Notes: generated from the letters alone by a model not told the origin. Shown: positions 8,626 to 18,937, counted from the stretch's first letter. The stretch is 64,000 nucleotides of DNA from Meishania litoralis (GCF_042611095.1 NZ_JBHFPV010000005.1:1-64000); one strand, 5' to 3'. Program-made: numbers and translations.

Positions 8626-9597
8626 TCAACGTGCATTGCCGTTCGGTGCATTGAATATATCGTACTGTATGGCCTGTAATATCAGTTGAAACCCTAGTAT
8701 AATCGACAGGGTAATGATCATAATGGTGCCCGTCGGTGCCAAAACATTGATTTTGGCATAATGTACCCATTTGATAATTCCAAAGACCATCCCAAAGGAA
8801 AACAGAGGTACCCCAAAAAATATGTAGATAGAGCCTATATTAAAATCATATAAAAAATATTCTTTCAAAATACGCTTGAAGAATGTCAGTTGAAGGTTGC
8901 CCAAGAAGACAAAAACCATTTTCGATAGGCTCATATTCGATTTTTCATCCCCGTAGATGGCGGGCATATCGATGTCTTTTATAAGGGTTTTTTGAAAATA
9001 CAGTTCTGCAAGTAAGGAGGTTTCAAAATAATATCGGTTTGCAAGTTTTGAGAAATCCAATTTTTTGAGTACTTCGGCCTTCAAGGCGATGAAACCGTTT
9101 GTGGGATCGAAATTGTGCCAATATCCAGTGGCCATTTTGGTCAAAAAGGATAATACTAGATTTCCAAATTTACGGGGAATCGGCATGCTTTGAAGGGCCT
9201 TGGTATTTCTGAAGCGGTTCCCCTTTGCCATCGCGGCCTCTCCATTCAACAGGGGTTGGATCAAGGTTGGCAAGAAACCTAGGTCCATTTGGTCATCGGC
9301 ATCAACTTTGACGATGATTTCAAAATCGTTTTCCAATGCGTATTCGAAACCTTTTTTGGTCGCTCCGCCAACACCTAGATTTACTTCGTTCTCCAAAAAA
9401 TGACATTTCGTCTTGTCGTTTATTTCATCCATAATCCTGCTTTTGGGCAGGTCTTCCTTGCTTTTGTCGTCGACAATAATAACAGCATCTACAAAAGCGG
9501 GAATCTTGCTTATTACATTGACGATTTGAGCTGATGCATTATAGTATGGAACAACTATGGCTATTCTAGTGTCGGTATTGAACAATTCGTTTTCCAT
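8626..9597 (-). CDS. Glycosyltransferase family 2 with C-terminal membrane segments
   Basis: 323 residues. The GT2 domain starts with IAIVVPYYNASAQI, has VDDKSKED, and the nucleotide/metal site VDADDQMD. After residue about 230 come two hydrophobic helices, the arrangement seen in polyprenyl-phosphate sugar transferases of the dolichol-phosphate mannose synthase kind. It likely loads a sugar on undecaprenyl phosphate at the inner membrane. It lies 11 bases downstream of the TMTC-like gene, which would need such a lipid-linked sugar donor, so the two probably act together. Confidence 0.88.
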   Translation of the reverse strand: MENELFNTDTRIAIVVPYYNASAQIVNVISKIPAFVDAVIIVDDKSKEDLPKSRIMDEINDKTKCHFLENEVNLGVGGATKKGFEYALENDFEIIVKVDADDQMDLGFLPTLIQPLLNGEAAMAKGNRFRNTKALQSMPIPRKFGNLVLSFLTKMATGYWHNFDPTNGFIALKAEVLKKLDFSKLANRYYFETSLLAELYFQKTLIKDIDMPAIYGDEKSNMSLSKMVFVFLGNLQLTFFKRILKEYFLYDFNIGSIYIFFGVPLFSFGMVFGIIKWVHYAKINVLAPTGTIMIITLSIILGFQLILQAIQYDIFNAPNGNAR

Positions 9598-9608
9598 TGT
9601 AGAGGCGG

Positions 9609-12008
9609 TTATGGTGATTTTGTTCTGGCAACGGCAAAATCACGATTGCCTTGGGCAAGTTTATGGTTAGGGTCTATCTTTAACGCTTGATCGCATGCCG
9701 CGATTGCCTTGTCGTAAAGCTGCATTTGATTGTATGCGGCACATATATTGTTATAGGCTCCGGCTGATGGTTTGATGGTAATCGATTTTTCGGCAGCCTC
9801 GATGCATGCTTCATATTTTTTTTGTTTATAACATTCGAGGCTATAATTCAAAAAGTCATCGGATGTTTTAAGCAACGTATAGCTTTTAGCCAAGGTTTCG
9901 TCAAGATTTTTGGCCTTTATCGCATTTTTCATATTGTTTTTAGCCAGTTGGTAGGAGGTATCCAAAGAAACGGCCTTGGTATACGCATCGATCGACCGGT
10001 CATAATCTCCGAGCTCGTAATAGGCAATACCGATATTATTGTAAGCCGCAGGGTAGTCTTTTTTTAACTTTAAAGCCTGTTGCGCTGCATCTATGGTCTT
10101 GATGAATTTTCCCAGTTTATAATATTTTAGACTAAGGTCAAGGTATTTTTCAGCGGACGGGTATTTTTCGATATCTTCTTCGAACAATGCTATTTCAGAT
10201 TTTCTTTCACCCGCCACCTTCAAATATTTAATGGCTTTTTCATTTTCTGGTGAATCTTTCAAAATCTTTTGGGCGAAATCTTTCAAATTCTCCCATTGTT
10301 CGGTTTTATGGTAAACTTCCATTAGCATAGTGTTCGCCAATTGATAATTTGGAGAAATTTCAACCGCTTTTTCCAAATAACCCTGGGCTTCCTCGAATCT
10401 ATCGTGACGGGCCAAAAACCTCGCATAATAATAATTATTGCTATGATTCGAAGGATTTAGCTCCAAGGCCTTCTTAAAATAATCTTCTGCTTCGGCCGTA
10501 TCGCCTTGCGCATTTTTCAGAATCCCAAGATTTATATTTAAAGTAGAATAATCAGGGTTGATTTCCAAAGCTTTGAGATAATACTTTTCAGCTTCCGCCA
10601 AATCACCTTTTCCCATGAGGGCCAAACCATAGTTCATTAGTCCACGCCCGTTTTTCGGACTTTTTTCAGCGACATCTTTCCAAAGGCTCAACTTGGTGCT
10701 CCATACTTTGTTTCGTTCTCTAATCCCATAAATATTCCCACACAAAAAAATGAGAAGTATGGTAGCGAGAAATGCCTTGGTCGACGTTGACATTGGCCTC
10801 TCGCCCAAAACTTTGTCCACTGCATATTTTGTTCCAAAAACGAACGCTATTGTAAGGCCGATGTACGGTATAAAGGTGCGATGGTCGTTGAGTACCTCGG
10901 CGAATGGAATAAATGAAGATGTGGGCAATAACGTAATAAAAAACCACAATAGGCCAAATGAAAACAATCTGGTGCTTTTTTGCTTTGATGCCTTAAGCGC
11001 CAAATAAAGAAGTGCCGATACCAACACAATTCCAATTATGGCACGATAATCAAGTAATGAAGGGAAAACCTGCCAATCGGTGTCGGCAGATAAATTGTAG
11101 GGCACAAAATAGGTCAGTAGGTAATGGCACATCACCATGGGTTGTGTGATCAGGTATTTGTATTGACTGGGGCCACCCGGAAAAAAAGTGTCGGGTCTCA
11201 TTTGGGAATAAAAAAAGTAAAAGGCAATGGTCAGTACAATGGCCGGTAGTGTTTTTTTTAATGATACAATGCACTTCTTGAATTCCGCTTTTTTGTAGAA
11301 ATGTAGCAGATATACCTCTTCTTCAAATATCAAAAAATAGAGTAATAAGATGGGTGCGAACACGAATGCCATCTCTTTGGCAAAGAAACCGATAAACGGG
11401 AATATTAGGTATAGCAGGTATTTTCGCCATATACCGCCGCTCAAAAAAGCTACTAGACCCGCAACCACGCAAAGTGCTGCGGTTATTTCGGAACGTTGTA
11501 TTATGTAATTGACCGTTTCGGCATTGACGCACAACAACCCAAAAATTGCGGCAGTGAGCAAGGCCCAAAACTGGTTGTATTTTGAAAAGTGCAATTTGTC
11601 GAGCAATTTTCTGATGAAAAAAAAGATAAGTGCACAGGTCAACAAAAAAGTCACGAATATATGAACGTGAAAAGGTTTCGGGTCCAACCCCCCGGCCATT
11701 TTATAGTTAATGGCATTTTCTAGGGTCGTTAGAGGTCTGTAACTTTGGTTCGAGGCCAACGAACTAAATGTGGTGGCATCGGTAAAAAACCGGACCACAT
11801 CTACCTGCGTAATCGAGGCATTGTTTTCTATCGTATGGCTATCATCGAATTGAAAGGAATTTGAAAAATGGTTGGAATATGCAAACGTAATCGCAACCAA
11901 AACCAAAATGACAAGTATTTGAAAATAGGGGCTTCTAAGACTCCTATTTCCGGTCTGAGAAGTTGGCATCTGCTTCGCCTGCCCTAAAAAGGAACCGAAC
12001 TTACCCAT
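9609..12008 (-). CDS. TMTC-like multi-pass membrane protein with TPR repeats
   Basis: About 799 residues. After a short N-terminus, about ten hydrophobic helices span residues 30-430; the first periplasmic loop holds FQFDDSHTIENNASI, matching the FDDxxxIxxN motif of GT-C type protein mannosyltransferases (TMTC family). Residues about 450-795 are tandem TPR units (for example AEKYYLKALEINPDYSTL, YNNIGIAYYELGDYDRSI). The start ATG at 12008 overlaps the stop of the methyltransferase gene (ATGGGTAA), which supports it over the ORF start at 12041. Known TMTC proteins transfer mannose from a lipid carrier to proteins; that activity is an inference here. Confidence 0.85.
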   Translation of the reverse strand: MGKFGSFLGQAKQMPTSQTGNRSLRSPYFQILVILVLVAITFAYSNHFSNSFQFDDSHTIENNASITQVDVVRFFTDATTFSSLASNQSYRPLTTLENAINYKMAGGLDPKPFHVHIFVTFLLTCALIFFFIRKLLDKLHFSKYNQFWALLTAAIFGLLCVNAETVNYIIQRSEITAALCVVAGLVAFLSGGIWRKYLLYLIFPFIGFFAKEMAFVFAPILLLYFLIFEEEVYLLHFYKKAEFKKCIVSLKKTLPAIVLTIAFYFFYSQMRPDTFFPGGPSQYKYLITQPMVMCHYLLTYFVPYNLSADTDWQVFPSLLDYRAIIGIVLVSALLYLALKASKQKSTRLFSFGLLWFFITLLPTSSFIPFAEVLNDHRTFIPYIGLTIAFVFGTKYAVDKVLGERPMSTSTKAFLATILLIFLCGNIYGIRERNKVWSTKLSLWKDVAEKSPKNGRGLMNYGLALMGKGDLAEAEKYYLKALEINPDYSTLNINLGILKNAQGDTAEAEDYFKKALELNPSNHSNNYYYARFLARHDRFEEAQGYLEKAVEISPNYQLANTMLMEVYHKTEQWENLKDFAQKILKDSPENEKAIKYLKVAGERKSEIALFEEDIEKYPSAEKYLDLSLKYYKLGKFIKTIDAAQQALKLKKDYPAAYNNIGIAYYELGDYDRSIDAYTKAVSLDTSYQLAKNNMKNAIKAKNLDETLAKSYTLLKTSDDFLNYSLECYKQKKYEACIEAAEKSITIKPSAGAYNNICAAYNQMQLYDKAIAACDQALKIDPNHKLAQGNRDFAVARTKSP

Positions 12009-12696
12009 TGGTATTCGATAGCTTGTTTTTGGTCGCAGCAAAGACTTCGAACAAAACGAAAGGTACGATCAATTTTTTCACGGTCCGTACCGAATTGTGA
12101 TTGTTGAATTTATCTTTGATGCTTGCAATATTGGTTACGTGATAGTCACCGGTAAATCTATCACCTGCAAATTTTCTCCCGATTTTATAGAGTATGTTTT
12201 CGGTAGGCCCTGAGACGATAACTATTCCATTGGGTGTCAATAACCGATTGAACAGCCTTATGTAGTCCTCTAAATTCTCGACATGTTCCAAGACATCGAG
12301 TGCAAAGATCAAGTCGAAAGACCCATCCGGAAAGTCTTTTGTAGCAATATCGCCTTCCACAAAATCGATGTTTTTTGGAAACTCTATTTTCTCCCTGACA
12401 AGATTGAGCGGCCCAAATTCAAGATCGCAGGCCGTTACCTCGTAATCATTTTGTGCCAGCAGGTAACTAAGTACACCTGATCCACAACCGAAATCCAAGA
12501 CCTTTTTGCCGTGGCCGTTGCTATTTCCGAAGTCAAAGGCAACCCTTATCCTTTTCCAGAACAAATAATCTATCAGTACATTCTTATGGGCATAAGCGGG
12601 GAGTGCGGCCTCGTCTATTTCATAGTTGTTCTCTTTGGCGAGAATTTCTTCGAAAGCCGATTTGAATTTTTTCTTTACGGTCTTGAAAGTGTTCAT
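12001..12696 (-). CDS. Class I SAM-dependent methyltransferase
   Basis: 231 residues with motif I VLDFGCGSGVLSYLL, the acidic ACDLE end of strand 2, the FALDVLEHVEN segment and LLTPNGIVIVSGP: a UbiG/Methyltransf_11-type fold. First gene of a minus-strand set; its stop overlaps the start of the TMTC-like gene by 8 bases, so translation is probably coupled. Together with GT2 it suggests modification of a glycan or lipid-linked sugar. Substrate unknown. Confidence 0.88.
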   Translation of the reverse strand: MNTFKTVKKKFKSAFEEILAKENNYEIDEAALPAYAHKNVLIDYLFWKRIRVAFDFGNSNGHGKKVLDFGCGSGVLSYLLAQNDYEVTACDLEFGPLNLVREKIEFPKNIDFVEGDIATKDFPDGSFDLIFALDVLEHVENLEDYIRLFNRLLTPNGIVIVSGPTENILYKIGRKFAGDRFTGDYHVTNIASIKDKFNNHNSVRTVKKLIVPFVLFEVFAATKNKLSNTNG

Positions 12697-12828
12697 TTGG
12701 TTATTTTAGTCTGATTACCGCATCAAAGCTACCTATTCTAGGCAACAATTGAAAATACCAGTAATCTCGTGTTGGTCGGTTATCGTTTAAAACGCTGAAT
12801 TTCAAGTTTTAGTTTCCTTTTAGGGATG

Positions 12829-14106
12829 TTAAAAATTTGATGCGATTTCCATCAAAATGGCACAGAGGTATGCCCCTGCCGTACCTACCACGTAGCCGAA
12901 AACGGCCAACAATATTCCCACTGAAGTAAGTGAGGGATGGAATTCGGCGGCAACCACCGGAGCTGATGCGGCACCTCCTACATTGGCCTGGCTACCCACT
13001 GCAAGAAAAAAATAAGGGGCCTTTATCAATTTGGCCACTAGGATCAGAAGCCCCGCGTGGATTGATATCCATATCAAACCAACGGCGATCAACCCTGGAT
13101 TATCAAGTACTTTCCCCAAATCCATTTGCATGCCGATAGTGGCGACCAAAATATATATGAACATGCCGCCGATCTTACTGGCGCCGGCCCCCTCATAATT
13201 CTTGGCTTTCGTAAAAGATAGGGCTATGCCAAAACTTGTTGCGAAAACGACCATCCATAAGAATGTTGAACCCAAAGAGGATAAGATTTTGGTCTTATCA
13301 CGAATGACCTCGAAATTATCCTTCAAAAAATCGGCAAAATGATTGCCAAAAAAATGTGCGGCACCAACGGCCGTGAATGCCAGGGCCAACATGATGATAT
13401 AGTCGTGCAGGGTGGCCACCCTTGTAATCTTGGCGGTATGCTCCGATACCTTTTTCTTGAGGGTTTCAATGGATGAAGTATCCGCTTTTAACCATCTGTC
13501 GATCTGATCGGTTTTACCGACCCCTAAAAGTATTATGGCCATCCATACGTTGGCGATGACGATATCGACCAGCACCATTCCGCCAAATTTATCGGGGCTA
13601 TACTCGAAGATCTCGAACATGGCGGCCTGATTGGCACCACCACCGATCCAACTTCCGGCAATGGTAGAAAGCCCTCTCCAAACGGCATCAAACCCTACTC
13701 CTCCGACAGTTTCAGGAGAGAAAATGGAAACTATCAATATGGCCAACGGCCCTCCGATTATGATTCCTATAGTACCTGTAAAAAACATGATCAAAGCCTT
13801 AGACCCTAAGTTTGCGATCGCTTTGAGATCAATGCTCAATGTCATCAAAACCAAAGCGGCCGGTAACAGATAGCGACTTGCCATAAAATATAAGTTAGAG
13901 GTTTCGTCAGAGATCAAACCGATACTGGTCAAGATTCCCGGTAGAAGATAGCACATCAGCACCGTGGGTACGATTCCATAGAACTTTTTCCAAAAACCAG
14001 TGTTTATCGAGGAAGTGTAAAAAACGAAACCGAGGCACAAGGCCAGCAACCCAAAAACTATAGTATCATCAGTAACAAGGGGTTGCGGTATCGTGGTTTC
14101 GGTCAT
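12829..14106 (-). CDS. DUF819 family membrane protein
   Basis: 425 residues with about ten hydrophobic helices, a short cytosolic insert (residues about 205-235) and the glycine-rich STIAGSWIGGGANQAAMFE and SQANVGGAASAPVVAAEFHPSL segments typical of the DUF819 (YjcL-like) family. Transport activity is plausible from the fold but no substrate is known. It stands alone, 132 bases downstream of nothing obvious and 76 bases after the DUF5916 gene upstream of it on this strand. Confidence 0.88.
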   Translation of the reverse strand: MTETTIPQPLVTDDTIVFGLLALCLGFVFYTSSINTGFWKKFYGIVPTVLMCYLLPGILTSIGLISDETSNLYFMASRYLLPAALVLMTLSIDLKAIANLGSKALIMFFTGTIGIIIGGPLAILIVSIFSPETVGGVGFDAVWRGLSTIAGSWIGGGANQAAMFEIFEYSPDKFGGMVLVDIVIANVWMAIILLGVGKTDQIDRWLKADTSSIETLKKKVSEHTAKITRVATLHDYIIMLALAFTAVGAAHFFGNHFADFLKDNFEVIRDKTKILSSLGSTFLWMVVFATSFGIALSFTKAKNYEGAGASKIGGMFIYILVATIGMQMDLGKVLDNPGLIAVGLIWISIHAGLLILVAKLIKAPYFFLAVGSQANVGGAASAPVVAAEFHPSLTSVGILLAVFGYVVGTAGAYLCAILMEIASNF

Positions 14107-14181
14107 CTGGGATACAAAGCTTACAGGTCAAATATAATCAAATTTATGCGATGCTATTTTTGATATTAGAGCCCTGATCGG

Positions 14182-16425
14182 TCAGATATTGAGCCAATAC
14201 GTGAACTTGAGATTTATCGAACGGATGCGGGGTTGGAAATTATTGACAAAATAATTGTCGTTGTACACGATGAATAGATCTGACAATGGTGCGAACCGCC
14301 ATTGCAGACGTGAATTGATTCCGAAGTTATCGCGTTGGTTGCTATATTGTATCAAGGTCGACCAAAAGACGGATTTGCTGAACGTGATATCGATTTTCGG
14401 ACTTACCAACCAAATATCGGCACTCGCATATGGGTCGGGCAGCTCGATCTTGTCGTAGTTCATGATCAATGATAAAAAGACCTTTGGTTGAAATCGCATG
14501 GTCATCATGCTCTCTATTGAAAACCGGTTTCCGTTATAAAAGCGACCGATCTCCGACCCAAATTGATATGATAAGCGTTTTCTGAGGTCAGACGTGTACT
14601 CAAATTCAATACTATTATAGTGATACCCTTGATCTGCTGGCAATTCAAGTGCGCCATCGGTACCGGTAGGGTCGAACGAATCGAACAGAAAGGTATAGCT
14701 ATTGGTCATGCCTATGTTAAATTGGGATTGGTCGATAAATTGCGCCTCCCAACTGGTTCGGAAATCATAATCCGTATTTTTGAAATCCAGGCTCGGACTC
14801 CAGATAAAAACTGGGGAAAACCGAAAGCCGTGATTTTGCATGATGCCCGTTTTGGGCCAAAAAACCCATTCAGCACTTGTAAATCCTTTAAATATGTCCG
14901 TCCTTCGAATGAAACCAAGGTCCGAAGTAAAATCTTCATCGATCAAAACTCCTTTTAGATAGAGGTTGAACTTTCTTGTCTGGTACCTCAAGGTGCCCCC
15001 GGTAGAAATATTTCCGCGGTTATCATCGGGTTGAAACGATTTATGAAGGTACGCGTTGCCGGTCCATATATTGTTTCTTGAAGCCAGGTTGTAATCGAAC
15101 CCCAATACACGGTTATATTCGTCGGCCCTGGCAACAAAATCATTTTTTTCGAAAGATTGTTTGTTGATAAAGAACATTCCGAAGTTTGATCTTGAAAAGA
15201 CCCTTTGTTGAAAGGCCAACATAGTATTGTTGTTTGAGGGAATTTCATTTTCAACATCCTTTGCCGTTTGAATATTCAGTAGGCCCACCCTGAGATTTTT
15301 TGTGAGTTTGCCGCTCAGTCTTATGCCACCAATTATTTTATTCTCGATCGAATTGTCTGCAGTATCGACGGCAATACCGATTCTTCTTGAAAAGAACGGG
15401 TTGGCATCGCGACGGTCACCAAAACTTGTGAAAAGGTCACTATTGTCGATGAAGAATTGTCTTTTTTCAGGCAACGAAACTTCAAAACGCGTAAGATTGG
15501 TAACCTGGTCATCGACCTCTACCTGCGAAAAATCGGGGTTTACCGTAATATCTAAATTTAAGTTATTACCTATCGAAACTTTGGCATCACCGCCGAATTT
15601 CAGATTGTTCAAACCCTCATTCGATTCGAAATCTTTCTGTGATATCGCATTGACGTAAGGAATGAGCGCGAAAGGTGTTCGCGATTGCCCCAATGGCTTT
15701 TCAAAAACCATATCACCCATGAACGCCGTGCTGAAAATAAGTTGATTCTGTGGTATTCGCGACCATGAGCTTCGCTCATTGGATTGGGTATCTATACGAT
15801 AGCTGTTGAACCGCCATTTGGTAACACCTTCATTGAACTTCAAGGAAGTCAGCGGAATGACCATTTCAGCAGTGTAATGATCATCGTACATTTGGGCATC
15901 TCCCTTCCATTTGACGTCCCAAGACAAGCTATAATCGCGCATACGATCGTTTCCGCCTCCTGAAACCAGTCCTTCTCGACGTACCCCATAAGGGTTGATA
16001 CCGAAAAGGAAGGCATTTTGTCCATCACTGTAGGTGTCGAACATTACTGAAAAACTATCGTTGCCAGCTCCCCTAAAATCTCTTTTTAGAGAGGTCAGTG
16101 CATAATTTCTTCCAATGGAATAGGCTTTTATGCCGATATAAACATTCTTGTCGTCATATAAAATCTTGACTTCAGATTGTTGTTTGGCCAAGATCGAATC
16201 GGTAGGAAAGTATTGCCAATACTCATTGGCGCTTTCGGCCATTTGCCAAATGGGTTCGTCTAAAATGCCATCTGCCGTAATGGGCTCTGAAATGAACTTT
16301 ACCGTAAACGACCGAGGTTCTGTTTGGGCAAATAGGGAGCTGCACCATAGAAGACAGGTTATTCCCCAAATAAATTTTGCAATTGGTCGCAAGATGGCCT
16401 GAGATAATAAATTTAAATGATCCAA
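14182..16425 (-). CDS. DUF5916 outer-membrane protein with N-terminal CBM9-like domain (copy B)
   Basis: 747 residues: a signal peptide ending in SLFAQ, a CBM9-like beta domain (about 40-235; ADGILDEPIWQ, VKILYDDKNVYIGIKA, DGQNAFLFGINPYGVR) and a long beta-barrel-like DUF5916 domain that ends with the aromatic KFTYWLNI. The segment PDFSQVEVDDQVTNLTRFE and EKRQFFIDNSDLF are family hallmarks. It is a close paralog of the gene directly upstream on this strand (positions 16445-18643): the last 50 residues are nearly identical (WRFAPLSDLFIVYNDNYFVN). Outer-membrane location is inferred from the fold; the ligand is unknown. Confidence 0.9.
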   Translation of the reverse strand: MDHLNLLSQAILRPIAKFIWGITCLLWCSSLFAQTEPRSFTVKFISEPITADGILDEPIWQMAESANEYWQYFPTDSILAKQQSEVKILYDDKNVYIGIKAYSIGRNYALTSLKRDFRGAGNDSFSVMFDTYSDGQNAFLFGINPYGVRREGLVSGGGNDRMRDYSLSWDVKWKGDAQMYDDHYTAEMVIPLTSLKFNEGVTKWRFNSYRIDTQSNERSSWSRIPQNQLIFSTAFMGDMVFEKPLGQSRTPFALIPYVNAISQKDFESNEGLNNLKFGGDAKVSIGNNLNLDITVNPDFSQVEVDDQVTNLTRFEVSLPEKRQFFIDNSDLFTSFGDRRDANPFFSRRIGIAVDTADNSIENKIIGGIRLSGKLTKNLRVGLLNIQTAKDVENEIPSNNNTMLAFQQRVFSRSNFGMFFINKQSFEKNDFVARADEYNRVLGFDYNLASRNNIWTGNAYLHKSFQPDDNRGNISTGGTLRYQTRKFNLYLKGVLIDEDFTSDLGFIRRTDIFKGFTSAEWVFWPKTGIMQNHGFRFSPVFIWSPSLDFKNTDYDFRTSWEAQFIDQSQFNIGMTNSYTFLFDSFDPTGTDGALELPADQGYHYNSIEFEYTSDLRKRLSYQFGSEIGRFYNGNRFSIESMMTMRFQPKVFLSLIMNYDKIELPDPYASADIWLVSPKIDITFSKSVFWSTLIQYSNQRDNFGINSRLQWRFAPLSDLFIVYNDNYFVNNFQPRIRSINLKFTYWLNI

Positions 16426-16444
16426 AAATTAAATAACTAAATTA

Positions 16445-18643
16445 TCAAATGTTCAACCAATAGGTGAATTTTAAGTTTAGTGACCTATATCGAGGTGAAA
16501 ATTGATTTACGAAATAATTGTCGTTATAAACGATAAACAGATCCGACAATGGGGCAAATCGCCATTGCAGTCTTGAATTAATGCCCAGATTATCATCCCC
16601 ATTGCTGTATTGTACCAAGGTAGACCAAAAAAGTGTTTTGCTGAAAGTAAGCTCAATTTTTGGACTCACCAACCATAGATCGGCACTGGGATAAGGATCA
16701 GGAAGGGAAATCTTATTGTAGTTAATTGCCAATGAAATTTGCGCTTTGGGCAGAATGCGCAAGGCGAGCCTGGCATCGAGCGCAAAAATATTTCCATTGA
16801 AAAACCTACCTAGAATCGATTCGCCCATAACAGATAATTTATTGGCTTGGTTCGACATATACATCGCATTTACGCTGTTGTAGTGATACGCCATGTTGCC
16901 GGGTAGGGGTATGCCATTATCAGTCCTTGTGGGATCGAATTCTTCGGTCAAAAAAGTGTAACTATTGGTAAAACCCAAGCCAAAACGCGATTGGTTCTGT
17001 AATTCAAAATTACTCGATAACATGATATCATGGTCGGTATGTTTGTAAACAAGCGTAGGCCGCCAGGTAATGATCGGAAAAACTTCGAAACTATATGAAT
17101 TGATCGAACCTTTTTTCGGCCAGAAAACTTTTTCAAAAGAAGTTGCCGATTTTAGAATATCGGTTCGCGGTACGAAGCCAAGGTCTGAAGTAAAGTCTTC
17201 ATTGATATAGGCGAGATCCGTAAATACGTTAAACCTTCTGGTCTGTCTTGATAAAAAGGCCCCGGCCGAGAGATTGCCTACATTGTCATCGGGCTGAAAC
17301 GATTTATGGGTATAGAATTTACCGATCCATCTGTTGGTTTTCGAGGCCAGATTATAATCAACACCAAGAACACGATTGTATTCTTGCTCGCGAGTGATAA
17401 AGTCATAGTCTTTGAACGACTGCCTATTGATATAGAACATACTAACGTTCGACCTTGAGAAAACCCTCTTTTGAAGGGCTAGCATGGTATTGTTGTTAGA
17501 AGCGATTTTATTGTTTAGGTCTTCGTCGGTTTGAATGCTCAGCAGCCCTAAACGCCAATTTTGGTTGAGTTTGCCACTTAATCTTATGCCGCCAATTATT
17601 CGGTTTTCTATTGAATTATCCGATGTATCCCTGGCAATACCTATGCGTCTAGAGAAAAAAGGATTGGCATCACGGCTGCCACCAAAACTTCCGAAAAGAT
17701 CGCTGTTGTCGATAAAGAACTGCCTTTTTTCAGGAAGAGAAACTTCGAAGCGCGTCAGGTTGGTTATGATATCATCGACTTCGACATTCGAAAAATCAGG
17801 ATTTATGGTCACATCGAGATTCATGCCGTTGCCTATCGAAACTTTTGCATCACCACCTATTTTGAGGCCTGTAGTACCTTTCTCCGATGAAAAGTCCCTT
17901 TCGGTAATCGTGTTCAAATAGGGTATGATGGCCAAAGGTGTTCTAGATTTGCCCAATGGTTTTTCGAAGTGCATATCGCCCATAAATGCGAGGCTTACCA
18001 AGAACTGCCCTTGCGGGACCCTATGCCATGTACTGCGTTCATTTGTTTGAAGGTCAAAACGATATGCCTGAAAACGCCATTTGGTCTCTCCTTCCCTAAA
18101 TTTGAAGGAAGTCAGCGGTATGGCCATTTCTGCGGTATAATAGTCCCCATGTATTTTTGACTCTCCCTTCCATTTTACATCCCACGATTCGTTAAACCCT
18201 CTTAGATCCGAGCCTCCTGCCGATATCAGCACCTCACGCCTTACACCGTAAGGGTTGATACCGAACATGAACGCATTTGTGCCATCGTTGAAGGTATCGA
18301 AAACAAAGCTCATACTGTCGCCCGTGCTTGCCCTGTAATCTCTTTTTAGAGATGGTGTTACCCATTGGTCACCAATCGATTTCATGGTTGCACCAATGTA
18401 CAAATGGGTTTGGCTGACCACTATTTTTACATCGGTCTGTTGCTTGGCCAAGATTGAGTCGGTAGGAAAAAACTGTTGAAAGTCATGGGGGCCATCTGCC
18501 GTTTCCCAAAAGGCTTCGTCCAAAACGCCATCAATAATCGGGGTTTCGGAAATCTGCTTTACCGTAAAGGATTTATTTGAATTTTGGCCGAATGATAGAA
18601 ATGAGATAAGGAGTAGAAAGAAGGCGAAAAACTTTCCTGTCAT
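16445..18643 (-). CDS. DUF5916 outer-membrane protein with N-terminal CBM9-like domain (copy A)
   Basis: 732 residues, same domain order as its neighbour: signal peptide (ending SFGQ), CBM9-like domain (IDGVLDEAFWE, TDVKIVVSQTHLYIGA, NAFMFGINPYGVRRE) and DUF5916 barrel ending KFTYWLNI. Only 19 bases separate the two genes, so this is a tandem duplication probably read as one transcript. Copies differ most in the middle of the barrel and at surface-loop-like stretches, while the strand-like segments are conserved. Confidence 0.9.
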   Translation of the reverse strand: MTGKFFAFFLLLISFLSFGQNSNKSFTVKQISETPIIDGVLDEAFWETADGPHDFQQFFPTDSILAKQQTDVKIVVSQTHLYIGATMKSIGDQWVTPSLKRDYRASTGDSMSFVFDTFNDGTNAFMFGINPYGVRREVLISAGGSDLRGFNESWDVKWKGESKIHGDYYTAEMAIPLTSFKFREGETKWRFQAYRFDLQTNERSTWHRVPQGQFLVSLAFMGDMHFEKPLGKSRTPLAIIPYLNTITERDFSSEKGTTGLKIGGDAKVSIGNGMNLDVTINPDFSNVEVDDIITNLTRFEVSLPEKRQFFIDNSDLFGSFGGSRDANPFFSRRIGIARDTSDNSIENRIIGGIRLSGKLNQNWRLGLLSIQTDEDLNNKIASNNNTMLALQKRVFSRSNVSMFYINRQSFKDYDFITREQEYNRVLGVDYNLASKTNRWIGKFYTHKSFQPDDNVGNLSAGAFLSRQTRRFNVFTDLAYINEDFTSDLGFVPRTDILKSATSFEKVFWPKKGSINSYSFEVFPIITWRPTLVYKHTDHDIMLSSNFELQNQSRFGLGFTNSYTFLTEEFDPTRTDNGIPLPGNMAYHYNSVNAMYMSNQANKLSVMGESILGRFFNGNIFALDARLALRILPKAQISLAINYNKISLPDPYPSADLWLVSPKIELTFSKTLFWSTLVQYSNGDDNLGINSRLQWRFAPLSDLFIVYNDNYFVNQFSPRYRSLNLKFTYWLNI

Positions 18644-18705
18644 TGGTCTTGAATTAGCTGGTCGACCAAAATTAAGGGTTTATACCGTTAAAATTATCCT
18701 AAACT

Positions 18706-18876
18706 TTAGGTCTGGTCTGACTTCTTTTTGGGTGCTCTCTTGGCTTCTTTAAGACTTTTCATGAGCATCCATTCGATTTGGCCGTTCGTGCTGCGAAACT
18801 CATCCGATGCCCATTTTTCGATGGCCTTGAGCATTTCTTCGTTCAATCGTAGCGCAAATGCCTTTTTTTTACTCAT
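18706..18876 (-). CDS. Arc-type ribbon-helix-helix DNA-binding protein
   Basis: 56 residues: MSKKKAFALRLNEEMLKAIE, then KWASDEFRSTNGQIEWMLMK, ending in a basic tail. The beta strand with alternating residues (KAFALRL), the helix LNEEMLKAIEKWA and the second helix beginning at NGQIEWML are the Arc/MetJ ribbon-helix-helix pattern. It is the last of four minus-strand genes that begin with an SPFH protein. Family members bind DNA as dimers; autoregulation of this cassette is plausible but there is no direct sign of an operator. It was found by reading the gap; it is below the usual length cut-off. Confidence 0.85.
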   Translation of the reverse strand: MSKKKAFALRLNEEMLKAIEKWASDEFRSTNGQIEWMLMKSLKEAKRAPKKKSDQT

Positions 18877-18937
18877 AACCAGTGTTTATGAAAAGAACTG
18901 AAGATCTTAATCTTACTACTTTTTTTATTCTTGACAT

